Notes: generated by a model not told the origin, from the sequence alone. A stretch of 64,000 nucleotides of DNA from Laguncularia racemosa (GCA_037954665.1 JBBMOL010000082.1:2418001-2482000), one strand, 5' to 3'; counted from the stretch's first letter, positions 20,416 to 32,689 are shown. Numbers and translations: made by a program.

Positions 20416-20443
20416 GGGGGGGGGGGGGGGGGGGGGGTGGGGG
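20416..20443. repeat. poly(G): G22, T, G5
   Basis: G run at 20416-20437, one T, then five Gs, inside the RT remnant. It replaces coding sequence and is the longest homopolymer in the window. It could be a G-quadruplex former or an assembly artefact. Confidence 0.95.
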
Positions 20444-21060
20444 TTAAGTTTCATATTGTATCACCTTAGTGTGTCAAAGGTTTTGTATAAGTCTTAGAAT
20501 GGTCCTTAGGTTGTCTATTCTTTATGATCATATCATCTATGTACACTTCAACATTTCACCTAAGTTGGGGTTTGAACATTTATGTCACCAACCTTTGGTA
20601 AGTTGTGTTAGCGTTTTTGAGGTTAAAGGGCATCACCTTGTAGTAATAGATCCAGAAGTTGGTGATGAAAGAGGTATGTACCTTGTCCTTCGATTCCATT
20701 TTAATTTGATTGTAGTATAAGAAAGCATCCATAAAGCCGAGTAGTGCGTAGCTAGAGGTGGAGTTAATATGCTAGTTGATCCTTAGGAGAGGAAAGCAAT
20801 CCTTTGGATAAGCTTTGTTCAGGTTGGTGTAGTCTATACACATCCACTACTTCCCGTTAAACTTTTTGACTAGCATGCAATTAGTTAGCCATTTCTAGTA
20901 ATGCTCCTCCCTTATAAACCCACTTTTAGCAACTTTTGCACTTCTTCTTTGATAGTAGCTTATCTTTCAGGGGGAAAATGCCTCTTCTTTTGCTTAATGA
21001 CCTTGGTGTTCTTATCAATGTTAAGGTAGTGCATCATATGTTTTGGGGAGATGCCTGGCA
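20444..21060 (-). pseudogene. Tat-like reverse transcriptase remnant
   Basis: Minus strand in broken frames: a degraded GFIREVHY-type start near 20930, NGKW.MCIDYTNLNKAYP near 20840, an HTSFIT-like block, and the catalytic YIDD in VEVYIDDMI near 20530-20550. Stops and small indels throughout. Confidence 0.75.
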
Positions 21061-21573
21061 TATTTGAGGACGACTAGGCAAAAACATCACTATTGGATTG
21101 GAGGAAGGTGATGAGCTATTGTTTAAGCTCAACAGGTGTAGACATTCTTACCTACGTAGTTTGCTTAGTGCTGCTTTCAAGTTGGAATTCCTTTATCTCC
21201 TTAGCTAATTCTCCCATGGAACCTGGCTTCTCCTCCAGTTTACTCTCCACAATGGATACCTCTTCCCTTTTCAAGGCTCTTAAGTACAAGGTCCTTGCTA
21301 ATTCCTGATCTCCTCAACGAATACCAACTCCCTTTAGGGTGGGGAATTTGGCCTTTAGGTGTGCAATGGAGAAGATCATCCTGATAGTGTTCCAGATAGG
21401 TCAGCTTACTATTGCATTCTAGGGTGACTAGCGGTCTATTGCTAAGAAGTTGAAGAGTTGTTTAACAACGATCACTTAGCTTCATTGGAATAGTAATGAT
21501 GCCTTCTGCTTGAACTGTTTGGTTAATGAACTCATACAAGTCATGCCTATAAGGCTTTAGCTTGGTGTTGAAC

Positions 21574-21800
21574 TTAGGCTTCATTGATCATAGCATGTTT
21601 AAATATTATATTTGTTGAGTTGCTTGTATCAAGTAGTTGCTTCTGCATGTCGAATTTTGTAATCTTGATGTTGATTATTAGGGCATCATCGTATGGAGTT
21701 TGTAATCTCTCCAAATCTTTATCTAAGAATGAGATAAAATTACCTACTCTCAGTCTTTTCTCATGTAGTTTCATGAACTATCAACTTCCATGGACATCAG
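21574..21800 (-). pseudogene. Tat-like aspartic protease remnant
   Basis: About 66 open codons on minus: DDALIINIKITKFDMQ then LLDTSNSTNIIF, where Tat proteases have a DTGSSADILF or DNGSS motif. The active-site glycine is replaced by serine, so it is inactive even where open. Confidence 0.7.
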
Positions 21801-21959
21801 CTGAGCTCTTTGACTAACCTCAAGCTTGGAGGCCCTTAACAATTGTGTTGATAACGCCATTAGGGACTTGACATTAGCTATTGTTAATGTTTTTATTATC
21901 ATCTGCTTGACTTTCCTTAGCTCACTATCTTTGAGCAGGCTGCTCGACACAGTTACTCC

Positions 21960-23424
21960 TAAAAATACCCACGTTGAATGAGATCTTTAAGGGCATTCTT
22001 TAGTTGATAACACTCATCTGTGTTATGGCCCCTCTCATGATGGAAGTCATAGTATTTATTTGAATTTTGGCAGTTTAGATTGCCCCCTATCCAATCCAAC
22101 TTAGGCGAGGTGCCCTTATTGTGTACTTCCATAATGACTTCCCCTATAGGTTAGTTTAAAAGGTAAAGGTGTTAAAGGTTGGGGTGGTGTGCTTGCAATA
22201 TTTGACACCATTGTTCTTCTCTATTAAGGAATCTTGATCATTATTGAGGTTAAGGTGGTGTTTTGTTGAGCCTCTATCCTGTTCCTTCTTATTTAACCTA
22301 TCTTGATTGGCATCTTACCTTGCATGAATGTAGTATTCTTGGATTATGTACTTCCTAGTCTTCTTCCTAAATTTCAAAAGTTCTTGGCTTCTTTTTAGCC
22401 ATGGAATTAAAGAAGTTACTAGATCATTTTATGCCCTAAATTACAGCATTTAAGGCGACGCCTTTATCAACATTAAGGATCTCTAACATCACGACATTAA
22501 ATTGAGCTAAGTAGTCCTTAATGGACTCGCTAAGCCCTTACTTGATCAAGCTAAGGGTAGACGGGTCTTTCACTAGAATCTTACTCACTAGAAAGTGCTA
22601 TTAAAATTGATGGGCGAGTTCATCAAAGAAAGAGATGGAGTTCTATAGGAGGGCATTATACCATGTTTGACTGACCTTATGTAGAGTGCTTAGGAATGCT
22701 TTGTAAGCAATCGCAATGCTAAGACTGCAAGTTTTTCATGGTTTGGAAATGACACAAGTGTTAATTCGAATCAACTACCCCATCATAGTTGTCTAGCTAA
22801 GGTAAGCGGATGTTAGGCAAGAGGACTTCACCCTAAATGACCTGAGTGAACAAAGTCTTGATAATGGAGAACTCAATCATTAATATGGTTAATATGTATA
22901 TTATTGACTCGGCAGTAAGCCTATGCCCAAACATTGAATGGCTCAGGTTAGTTATTGCAAGCTGTAACATTGGTGTAGTTATGTGAAGTAGTTGGTAGAA
23001 TTGATAGGGAATGAGCTTAGCCATGAGAAGTGGTGGGTAGTATTTGCTTAGTTGAGGCTCGGTTGTAGGCATCTATAGATTTAACTTACTAAATTTGACA
23101 AGGAGTATCTACAGCTAGTGATGGTGGTAGTGGGTTATTTCTCCCATGCTTCGAGGAATGTGTGGACACATTTTGTGTCTTCAACATGTTGTTAAATTGT
23201 TTAAGTTCAACCATTTGAGCTCAAAGCCTCTCATTATCAACCTTGATTGTTTTATTCTAAGCCGCTAATTCTTTGCAGTGATTTCCCATATCTATAATGT
23301 ATCGTAGATCGATGGTTTGATTGTTAGTGTTTTGTAGGTAGGATGTGTTTGCAATGACAGGCTGATCCACGACAAGAGGGTTAATGGTTTTCTTAGATTT
23401 GTTGTTTTGTTGCTTGGGAGCCAT
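21960..23424 (-). pseudogene. Tat-like gag remnant
   Basis: The ATG at 23424 (MAPKQQNNKSKK) is followed by a heptad-rich stretch around 23230, typical of the Tat gag coiled coil. A degraded retrotrans_gag domain lies around 22560-22800 (RTPSLSLMNSP, LSESIKDYLAQFN). A CCHC-like YDFHHERGHNTDEC segment is near 22040. Numerous stops. Confidence 0.7.
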
Positions 23425-23440
23425 TATGGTGGTGGGTAAG

Positions 23441-23462
23441 ATTTCCCATAAATGGTGCAAAA
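23441..23462 (-). other. Tat-type primer binding site
   Basis: On minus, TTTTGCACCATTTATGGGAA directly follows the LTR end, matching the usual position and form (TTTGGCACCGT.TGTGGGAA) of Tat-group PBS sequences with several changes. Confidence 0.55.
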
Positions 23463-24054
23463 TGTTGTACAAAGGATTTGAAGAGGTGGTTAAGGTCACC
23501 TATAAGACAAAAAAAAAGAGGTTATGGGGGTATTGGAAAGTGCATTGATATAACCACTCTGATGCTTATGTCAACACAATCATAAAAGAAAATAAATATG
23601 TGTTAGAATAGAGAGAGTTCTAGATCCTAAGTGGCCTCATCTCCCATTTATAGGGGATGGGGCCAAGCCATTTAAGGAAGGGAGATGATGATCTCAAGAT
23701 ATGCTTCAGATCTAGTAGGATGTAAATCTTTGACCATGATCTTTCCTTATTTATTAGGCTACTCCTGAGCATTCCTTATTTAGGCATCTAGTTGAACTTG
23801 GCTGACTTGGCCTTAAGGCTTGGTCCTTAGGTTTTAGAAGGTCTTCGCCTTGTTATACTTTAATAGCTTGATCCAAGCTTAGATAAGGTCAAAGAAAATC
23901 GCTATCACTTAGCTAAAGCTCTATTGAGAGTGATTTTCACTACAAAAGCTCGGTAAGGGATCAGGGAGGTTAAATTAGGCTTCTAAAGCTTAGCTTATGG
24001 CTTAGTTAGGCTAGCTTAGGCTTAAGGGCCCATGTCCAAAATAGCCTATCAACA
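23463..24054 (-). mobile_element. 5' LTR of Tat-like element
   Basis: 592 bp. On minus it starts TGTTGATAGGCTATTTTGG and ends TTTGTACAACA, next to the PBS. It contains the GCATCAGAGTGG-type U5 block common in Tat LTRs (about 23545-23560). Confidence 0.7.
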
Positions 24055-24594
24055 ATAAGAAATAAGGTTGAAAAGAGAGGGGTCATACATTCAAAACATT
24101 TAAAGCACTTAAGCTAATTAAGTATTATTGTTGTTTAAGCACTAATCTTGTAGAGGAGTTAAATTTTATTTTCCTTGTGATTGAGGTTGTGTTTAGAAAT
24201 TGTAGTTGAGAGGTTACATCTTATTCATTGTACTTCTATGAGATTAGATTTAGGAGAAGCTTAGTGAGACATAGTAGTGAATGACTGTGTCATGTTTTGG
24301 TAGACCATTGTAACTCACAAAATTTTGAATTTTTAATATAGTATAACGACTGGTGAAGATATACTAACAGGTAGAGGCTAGAAGATGGACTAATACATAA
24401 GGCAAAACTACTATAAATCATTTACCCAATTTGCTCATGCTTGCACTTTTTATTTTCTCACAACTTATTTAATTCTATTGTGTACTTTGTTGTTTAACAT
24501 CACTTAGTAATCAAAAGGGGATATTTTTGAAATATCTTGATTTTTTTTTTAAATCTTAAAGTAATTAAGTAATCACCCCACAAGACCAACACCT
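24055..24594 (+). mobile_element. Sirevirus-like LTR remnant
   Basis: The 24230-24590 stretch follows the same order of blocks as the end of the copia LTR at 8990-9339 (GAGAAGCTTAGTGA, GGCTAGAAGATGGACTAA, ACTACTATAAAT, ...AAGTAATTAA...CAAGACCAACA), then a degraded ATTTGG PBS-like start. It is strongly diverged; the left edge is unclear. Confidence 0.5.
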
Positions 24595-24639
24595 TATATT
24601 TGGCCATATAGCATCTTTGTGTTATAACAAGAAGGTAAT

Positions 24640-24945
24640 GATAGTTTAGGTAAACATGCTTAAGATGATTTTAAAGAGTGAGGAAAAGGAGAGAAACTAG
24701 CCACAATTTGATGGTAGTAGTGAGGTGATTGAGCTTGAAGGTGAAAAGGGACCAATGATGTCAATAGTGGTTAGAAGAGCTTTGAGTGCACATATAGAGA
24801 TTGACCTTAGGTAAAGGGAGATTTTGTTTCACACTAGGTTTTTCATTTAAGGTAAGACTTGTTTGATTATCATTGATAGTGAGAGTTATGCCAATGTTGT
24901 ATTTGTTGAGTTTGTGGAGAAGATTTTCAACTTATAAATTGGAAA
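24640..24945 (+). pseudogene. chromovirus gag-protease remnant
   Basis: Joined frames read KGPMMSIVVRRALS, then ILFHTRF, then GKTCLIIIDSESYANVVFVEF, matching the chromovirus protease pattern IDGGSCTNV. Active-site D is kept but the glycine is lost. Isolated fragment. Confidence 0.6.
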
Positions 24946-26640
24946 TTAAATTTCTCTTCACTTTCTTTGATTTGATTTGTACTAATTTTCTCTCATTTCT
25001 ACATATAAAAACTAGTTAAAGCCTTGTGCTATGCACATATTATACTTTAAAGTATATATAATGTTTAAGAAAATCATAAAATTACTTGAGAAAATATATT
25101 GATTAACTTTTTAAGCAATATATACTCATAAAATTATCATAATTATAATGTGAATACTCTTGCCGAGTTATATAGATATATATTACATGTTTGTTTTATA
25201 TATTAATGGTCCTTTGTATATTTATTTAAGATGTAACACCATTAAAAAGGTTTGCAATCCTTACAATCATGGAAATGCAACGTCTTAAGGGTTGCATTAT
25301 TTCATATTAAGTTATGGAAAGGTTGTAACTTATTATGCAAAAATTGCAACTCCATAAGTAACATTTTGCTTAAAGTATATGTATGTAGGATATGTAATTA
25401 AAAGAAAGTAATCTTAGTTAGTGGAAATTTTTTGAGTGACAAAATGAAAAGTTATAAATGACTAAAATGTATATTGATGAAAAGTTACAAATGAACAAAA
25501 AAGAAAAACTTTTATAATTATATTTATAAAAGATTCAAAAATCAATTGCAGTTTTTCAGGAGTCACTAACACTACGTTTAGATAGGTGTAACAAGCAACA
25601 AATGGACGAAAATAAAAGGAAATTGGAGATAAATATATATTTAGCAACTTAAGTAAATAGTGGAAATTGGTAGGAAAGGAAGGGAAGTGTGGAAATATTT
25701 TCACTTTGGAGCTCACTTCCTTTTCTCTTTAAAATTGGAAACAAATGGGTAGACATTGCCCTTTATAACAATACTCGTCAAAATAAATTGGGGTTAATTT
25801 TATTAATACCAATTCTATTTTTTTTAATTTCCTTTTTTTAAGATAAACTAAACAAAGGAAACCAAAACATTTCTAAAATTATCAATGACTAGAACGTATT
25901 ACTAATGAAAAGTTACAAATAATGAAAAAAAAATCTATAAATATATATATAAAAGAATGAAAAATCAATTTAAGTAAATAAGGGCCCATTTAGATTGTCT
26001 TCTTTTATTTGTATCTTATTTGTATACGATCTATATTTTATCTAAAATTTAGTATTTGGAAAACTATCTTATCTATATCTTATCTTCATAATTATGATGA
26101 AAAAGGTGATTGGAGAATGAAAAATGGAAAGTAAAAGTTAACTTACTTTTAAGAAAAAAGTTAAAAATAATAATATTTTATGCATTAGAAAGTGATATAT
26201 TTGTTGTTATTTTTATAAAAATGAATAAAGTAATGGGTAAATAAGTCCAAATTTCTAAGGATATGTTAGGTATTTAATTTTGTAAGAAGAGTATATATAT
26301 ATATATTCTTATGTTCATTTTTTTGATAATTTATTTTTGGCAAGATATAGAGAGTGGTTTAGAACATATCAACAAGCCTTTTTTAAATTGTAGTAATGGA
26401 GAATAATTTATATTTTAGTAACCATTAGTGTGTTCAATAGTTTTAGTTTAAGATTAAATTTCTACTCTAATTATATTACTAATGAATTTGCACTTTCTAT
26501 GCATTATGGATAATGACTTCCATGAGGTAGCTATATAGAACATTCAGTAGCAAGGTGCTTCAAATAGAGGTTATGTTTTATTTCAAACCATTTTCCTTTC
26601 CTATATATATGCATTGTTTTTTTTCCCCCTTAATTAGTTT
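24946..26640. other. AT-rich stretch with no gene
   Basis: No coding signal. Short TA runs occur near 26290. Two diverged direct repeats of about 110 bp lie at 25441-25580 and 25885-25995, each leading into a short TTTAGAT(A/T)G string, which could be MITE-like edges; I could not find a matching terminal inverted repeat. Confidence 0.5.
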
Positions 26641-26889
26641 CCTTAAATTTTGTAGGTTGTTTCTACACTTCTAAGGAGGAGAGTGATGTTAATAAAGGGA
26701 AGGGTGGTGATGATATAGGGATGATGGTATTGCACAAGAGGTTAATAGAGCTAAAGTGGTAGCTAATGATGGAGGTTCTCTTTCCTACACTAATATTTTA
26801 AGATTAATAATCCTTGAGAAATAGTAACAATTTGATAAATAACTTAAAGCTCTGAACATTTTGAAAAATCCTATACAGAAAGTATTATT

Positions 26890-27320
26890 ATTTGCCATAC
26901 CTTAGTATATACCTTATTTGATACTAGAGCTACACATGCTTTTATCACAAGAGAGGTAGTGAATCATGTAGGACAACCAATTACCAAATTGAACTCTAGT
27001 TTTAAAGTTAAGACACCAATGGGAAGCACTATGGTGAGAAATGAAGTAGTTAAAAGCCTATCTTATTAGGAGTTTAGGACAAGATACAAGATAGACATGA
27101 TTGTGCTTCAAATGAATAAATGTGAAGCGATATTAGGAATGAATTGGATGTTTATGACTCAATCCATGTTAGATTATTATAAGAAGGTGGTGACTTTTCA
27201 TGCTCTTAATGGCATTATAATAACTTACCATACTTAGAGGGAATTGAATTCGATAATTGCAAGAAATGAGCAACTAGAAAGGGAAATTAATTTTGTGATC
27301 AATTTAGTGCTCGATATTGC
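26890..27320 (+). pseudogene. Del/Tekay-type protease remnant
   Basis: One largely open frame: LFDTRATHAFITREVVNHVG (for the FDSGASHSF active site, with R replacing G), then KIDMIVLQMNKCEAILGMNWM, the conserved ILGMDWL block, and DYYKKVVTFH. Two stops. It matches the RVP_2 protease of Tekay chromoviruses. No gag or RT is attached. Confidence 0.7.
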
Positions 27321-27912
27321 TCTAAAGCCCCTCAAAGGATGACACCAATTTTATTGAAAAAGTAAATAATGCAAGAAATTATAAGTGGACAAAGCTTTAT
27401 TTATGATTAACATATGAACCAAAAGAGGTCAATTACATGAGCAAATACTCTTTATTTAGAATGTTAGTCTCTAAATAGAAGCATTAGATCATGTAATTAT
27501 CAAAAGGAGCGATCATTTTTAGAATGCAGTTCTCTAAATAAGATGGACTATGTTTAAATCCTCACCCCCTCATTGATGTTGATAACTTAAATTGAAAAAT
27601 TAAATGTAAAGGACTCCAAGTTGAAAAGTTAAAATGGCATGTTTAGAGTGCTAGAATAAACTTAGAATGGATTTGGGATTCTAAGTTCAATTATCCTTCT
27701 TCTGTTTGGAATCATTTCTAGAAGCCAAAATCACAATGCCTTTCTGATGTGCCTAAAACCAAGATTAAGCACATACAAAACCAATTTGAAAGACAATCAA
27801 ATAATGTCAATCAAACTAGTCTCAATCACATGAATAATGGTGTCAAATCTCAATATTTATAACCAATTCTTCCAATGAGGATGTGATCAATCTTAAGTAT
27901 CCAAATTAGATT
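27321..27912. other. unassigned; possible short LTR-C end copy
   Basis: No ORF. TGATGTGCCTAAAACCAAG at about 27737 resembles the right-hand start of LTR family C at 27930 and may be a small diverged copy of it. Otherwise nothing recognised. Confidence 0.4.
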
Positions 27913-27924
27913 GCTCTGATGCCA
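27913..27924 (-). other. PBS next to LTR C1
   Basis: On minus TGGCATCAGAGC, a one-base variant of the initiator-Met PBS, six bases after the LTR terminus at 27930. Confidence 0.75.
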
Positions 27925-27929
27925 AAAGA

Positions 27930-28965
27930 TGATGTGCTCAAAATCAAGTTCAAGCACAATCAAATGACTCAAGGAAAACAATTCACAATTATATCACAAA
28001 ACCGGTCTAATTGGTTCACAACTCACGTGAAACCCCTTTGGAAATTTGATGGAAACTGAAGATCAATTGATATAATTGCGATCCCTAGTTGTAATCTTCA
28101 CCATATGACAACAAAATTAATTGAGATCCACGTGAATTCAAATCAAAACCGTGATATCAACTCCCCCTTCAATTCCAATGCACGCCAACAATAAAATGAT
28201 ATTGAATTCAAGTACTAAAAAAAAAATCAATCTTAAACAAGATAATTGTTCACAAATTACATTCATAAATATGTCTAAGAAACTCCAAATCAACCCTAGA
28301 TATGACTCACTAGAGATGAAATGAAAAACAACAAAGAAAGAAATAGATATGACTCACAATTTCTCCTTGTTGCACTCGCTACAATTCCAATTCTTGGGTT
28401 GAAATTGATAAGAGAATTAGAACTAGGATGAACCCTAATTCCCACATGTGAAGTGCTAGCGTATAATTTGCAAAAATGGCCTCCTCAAAACCTATTATAA
28501 GCAAATATTTATATTTGCTCCCTTTAGGGTTAGAAAATGCACAAAAATTACAACTATGCCACTTTTAAGGTAGCCGGTCCTAAAAGACAATTACAATCAA
28601 AATAAAAGTGTTCCAAAATGATTACAACATAAATAGTCCATGAAAATGAAAAATATATAAAAGAAATTGGTCTTCAAGATGCCGGTCTTCTATAGGATTC
28701 ATCGGCCCAGCTCATCGCCAGTTCAGCTCGGTTCATGGATAACCCACAAGCTGAGTCTGAGTGAGTTTGTCCATCACCCTATAAAATATGATAAGTGTGC
28801 CTATTGGAAAACACAATATAAGAATAATAGAAAATAGGTTAATTTATAAATAATTCCGGGGTCGATTTGCTCAAAATGGGCCCTCATCGCCAAAATTCGA
28901 AATCCTTTAGTTTTTGCCCTAATGATAGGTCTTGTTGGATTTTAATTCCTATCACTTTCTACCCT
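27930..28965 (-). mobile_element. chromovirus LTR, family C, copy C1
   Basis: Inverse of the LTRs at 45590, 48852, 56010 and 59450. On minus it runs from an ACAAGACCTATCATTAGGGC edge (also found at 59432) to GAGCACATCA. It has the TATA dyad at 28501-28518 and an upstream GCTAC...GTGGC dyad near 28550-28575. The 3' side continues to a PBS, so this was a 5' LTR or a junction of two elements. Confidence 0.75.
28501..28518 (-). promoter_or_regulatory. TATA box in dyad, LTR C1
   Basis: GCAAATAT-TT-ATATTTGC: 8-bp arms around a TATAAAT core. The other copies have GCAAGTAT/ATACTTGC, so both arms changed at the paired position. Confidence 0.75.
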
Positions 28966-29450
28966 TATTAATGATATCAAAGTGAAAAGTTAGCAACTTC
29001 TTGAACAAGCTTTATTCGGTTAATTAGTTTGATTAATCCTTAGTCTCGAATCTAATGAAGGTTAGCTAATCATTATCCAACAATTTTCAAAGAGTATGAT
29101 CTAATGCTTGTGTTTAAGTAGTCATGCAAGGTTGAAAACACAATTGAAGAAGCAATTAGTCTAGTCCTCTAGGATCCTGCTCTAGATGATCTTGAGTTCA
29201 TTGGTGATGATGGGAGTTCTGGAGAAGATGATAAAATACATGAAAATGTTGTTAATGAGGTACTCTTAAAAAATTCTTTTGTATTAAAGGCACATTCATA
29301 ACATACACCTTCATTGAATAATTTTGAACTGAAGGCACATATAATATGCACCTTCAATTCAAACGCCTTTTCAAGTGAAAATGCAATTTCAAGTTGCCAT
29401 GCCCTAAATGTGATTAGGCCGTACCAACCCACTATATATCACAATCTATA
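28966..29450. other. unassigned
   Basis: A minus-strand open stretch at 29169-29432 has no recognisable motif. An imperfect dyad GAAGGCACATAT/ATATGCACCTTC lies near 29333-29357. Nothing else seen. Confidence 0.4.
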
Positions 29451-30137
29451 ATAAAATCTAACCACTTAGCTAAGTATCATAGAGTTATACATAAGGTGCT
29501 ACAACCTCAACTACTTTGAAGTTTATCAGTTGACAAAAGTGGAACAGTGTAAATGTAAAGTAACTTGATACTTTCGTATACATAAGAAAATATGTACAAT
29601 AATCTCTTAGGACAAAAGCTGCATAGGTTTAGATTGAACCATAGCGGAAGTGAAACATCCCCTTGATTTCAAAAGTAGCTTCAGTATTTCCTATGATTGT
29701 TCGACTTGCTTCCCTGTTCATTTTCCCTTAGTTTTTATCTTACTAGTCTTCATTTACAAAAAGATTTATAGAGGGATGAGCAAACCATAGGTTTGTAAGG
29801 GGGTAAGAGACTTAAGTGTTATACATTCCACGCAATGTCAAGCAAGTTTTCAATTAGTTAATTAATACAATGATTTCAATCAAATGTCATCTACATGACA
29901 TTATCTGGTCCATTGTGAAGCTAAAGAAATTATGCCTACTTTAGCCTACGTTGAGGAGTATTAAATCCACTATGAATGACACCAAACCTAAGAATGTGCA
30001 GTGGAGATACTTTAGCTCCTCCTAAAGACCTAACAACTAAGTTTGTAACCCTCATCATGGCCTCCTCCCCTACCAGTTGCTTGCTGAGGTGTAGGAGAAG
30101 AATATCCAATTCTCCTTAAAAGATCGATATTTCTTGT
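29451..30137 (-). mobile_element. possible Tekay-like LTR remnant
   Basis: On minus, TTTGCTCATCCCTCTATAAA followed by a TTTTTGTAAATG string (about 29755-29795) mirrors the GCTCACCCCCTTATAGACCC block of the 37916-43328 insertion. Edges are not visible. Weak call. Confidence 0.35.
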
Positions 30138-31497
30138 TGATCCATTGTAAATATAAAAAAAAATTTACAACTGAATTCTACCAATAAGTGCACTAGGTTA
30201 GATCAAGTAATATAGTGAAGAGTTGAGTGTCAATTCCACAAGGATTAAATAAGTACTAAACTGATATCAAATTCTCTTATTATTTAGGTAATCAAATTGA
30301 GAGAATCAATAACTTAAATACCAACTAAACTATTACACTTAGATTTTTTACTACAAACATGGAGGAAATTGTTTTGAAAATGTATCAATTAAAAAGATGA
30401 AAACTGAATCCACCCTAATTTCACTAATAAGATTATCATTATATTATAATAATTCTTAGCTATATGGATATTTATATGAAATTATGAAAATCTTTGTTTC
30501 TTTTCTAAATAGTTAAAACTTAAAACCCCAAAATTAATTTATTAGCTTCCACTAAACAAATTGATAGGGGATTCTATATTCAACTACAAATCTCCCAATT
30601 ATATAGTTGACTAATATTCTATCTTAATTTCTCTTAATTCCTTAGTAAGAAACTAATCAAGAATATTGCATTAAGCTCTCAGACAATTTCTAATTAGATT
30701 AAAACAATCCCATTTAACATAACTTAAGAATTCCTATTGAACCCTAATGCTCCTTCCGAGTTATTAAAATTTTTAAAATTCTAATTTAGACATGAAATCA
30801 GAATTTATGGTATAGGAATTACAATATGAATCTTCCACATAACTAATAATCTTATAATATAACTATAATCATCATCTTAATTATTCTTGGGTTTCATCGA
30901 TTTCCCACAATTAAAATTAGAACATCATGGAATTGCAAACACAAACGTAAATAAAAAAATTATTGTAATATAATTCATAACTGAAAGGAACAATTCAGTC
31001 TATGAATTGAATAGAAGAGTATTAGTTTAGAGATCACCAATTCAATAGATAATCGCGATATAATAATCCTCTAATTCCTTGATGAAGAAGCCCTTCCTTA
31101 ATGATTCCATTCTCCTCAATTGATAAAACAAAATAAATTTTAAGTACAATAAAAACAATTTTCCTCCTCCTCTCTCTAGGGTTTTTACTCTCTAAAGAAA
31201 AAAAAATTAATGCCTCTTTCTTCCCCTTCCATCCTTTAATCCACACAATAGGAATGACTTTTGGTTTACTCTTAAAGTCAGCACTAAAGCCAACGGCTTT
31301 CACTTTAAGGCTAGTGGCTTAGGTTGTTGCAATCTGATCTTAAAAATCGATTTACTCATGTTTGCACTCTAAGCTTTAACAAACCTAAAATAGCACAGTA
31401 AATCTAATTAAGTATCATTTCCTTATAATTCACATAAAATCAATTAGGATTTAACATAATTTGTACAATAAAATTTGAGTAGAATATGCCCTTATCA
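30138..31497 (-). mobile_element. 3' LTR of Athila-like element
   Basis: Right edge CTTATCA at 31497, abutting the polypurine tract; left edge near 30138 is estimated by alignment with the LTR at 49700 (shared TGTCAATTCCACAAGGATT-type block near 30227). A CTCTCTCTAGGGTTTTTAC block near 31170 also resembles that LTR. Confidence 0.65.
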
Positions 31498-31537
31498 ACT
31501 TCCCCACACTTGAACTTTTGCTTGTCCTCAAGCAAAA
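31498..31537 (-). promoter_or_regulatory. polypurine tract and H3 hairpin
   Basis: On minus: TTTTGCTTG, loop AGGA, CAAGCAAAA (9-bp perfect stem, plus positions 31537 to 31516), then AAGTGTGGGGAAGT to the LTR at 31497. Confidence 0.85.
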
Positions 31538-31897
31538 TACTTAAAATCAATTAAGTAATTTTTCATTGAGAATATCAAATTCTCTATTACAAAAATAATT
31601 GAAATTCTAGTGTTTACAACTTTAACTATACCGGGATATGTAACTGAATTACTTTGGCTGAAATTTTGATAGCTAATCTAAACAAACCAAACTTTAATCC
31701 TAGTGTTTAACATAAAAATTCTAATTCAAAAGTAAATACCTAGTCCTACAAGAGAAAAAAAAAATCATTTAAACTTCTATAGTTATTAACCAATATATAA
31801 TCCCCTAAATCACTTCTCTATAAATGGTTACATTAGTGAAAGCATATGATATCCACTCTTTCCCTAATTTTTTTTAGTTCAAATTTTCAAATTTTGC

Positions 31898-32143
31898 CTT
31901 TCTACCTTTTGTGTTATGGTGAGTTCATTGAGTCGACACATCCTAGGCTCATTACCCAAGTGACTAGGTTTTAGATGGACCCCTACAGACTCTTCCTCAC
32001 ACTAACATTCAAGTATCGAATTATTGTCTTTCCACCTTTCACGTTATGGTGAGTTCATTGAGTTAACACATCCCGAACTCATCACCCAAGTGATCAAGTT
32101 TTAAAGAGACCCCTACGAACTCTTCCTCACACTCTCATTCAAG
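31898..32143 (-). repeat. conserved 3' UTR block, duplicated at 130 bp
   Basis: Two copies (about 31898-32013 and 32029-32143) of a block with GTTATGGTGAGTTCATTGAG and a TCACCCAAGTGA-like core. The gag-only element (5641-5740) and the element at 60477 have one copy each; the non-coding element at 49700 has two diverged copies. Confidence 0.75.
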
Positions 32144-32561
32144 ATTGGAATTTTATTTTATTTTATTTTAAAGGAATTACTAAGTAAAAAGTTTCTTCTA
32201 CCTCCTTCACTTGATGTTAAAAATATTTTCAAAGAAACTTAGGAGAGGATATACAAGCTAAATTTACAAGGAAGTAGATCTGCTTGCTTTTCTACTTAAG
32301 GACTCGACTTACTTTCAAACTTTTAAAATTAAAAGTTAAACATAAGATAAATTTTGTTCCTTAAAGATCTCACTATATAATTTCAACCAAGTAATTCAAT
32401 TACAAAAGTAGGTGAGTAAGACACCATAAGGATAAATATGAGTTCAAAGAAAAGATAATAATAAGGGCTAATATGTCATCAATATGAACAAATAGTCACT
32501 AATTCAAACATCAGTAACTCATACTCAATTGTTCTATAATCCCTTCCTAACATTTAAAATG

Positions 32562-32579
32562 AACAATATCCTCACTGTT
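32562..32579 (-). promoter_or_regulatory. H2 hairpin of Athila-like element
   Basis: On the sense strand AACAGTG-AGGA-TATTGTT: pairs over 7 bp if two G-U wobbles are allowed. The following purine tract is degraded here (AAATGTTAGGAAGGG). Confidence 0.6.
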
Positions 32580-32689
32580 TCTAATTCAGTATAATTACAA
32601 GGGAATACATGATAATGAAATTAAGGAAAAAGAAAACTAGTACTTCCCCGGTATTTTCAATCCTAGCCTGAGCTGCTATGATCATTTGC

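Larger units (their letters stand above)
19819..24054 (-). mobile_element. Tat-lineage Ty3/gypsy element, decayed, 3' part lost
   Basis: Read from 24054 downward: 5' LTR, PBS, gag with N-terminal coiled coil, CCHC-like region, protease, RT and RNase H, in the order usual for Tat/Retand. Long ORFs are gone; homology is seen only by joining frames, so it is old. Integrase and 3' LTR are missing. Confidence 0.8.

Noticed and set aside
24946..26640. Specific MITE calls
   Set aside because: TTTAGAT-type strings look like MITE edges, but I could not match terminal inverted repeats and a TSD.
29169..29432. Minus-strand open frame of 87 codons as a host gene
   Set aside because: No motif, no gene structure, in decayed repeat sequence.
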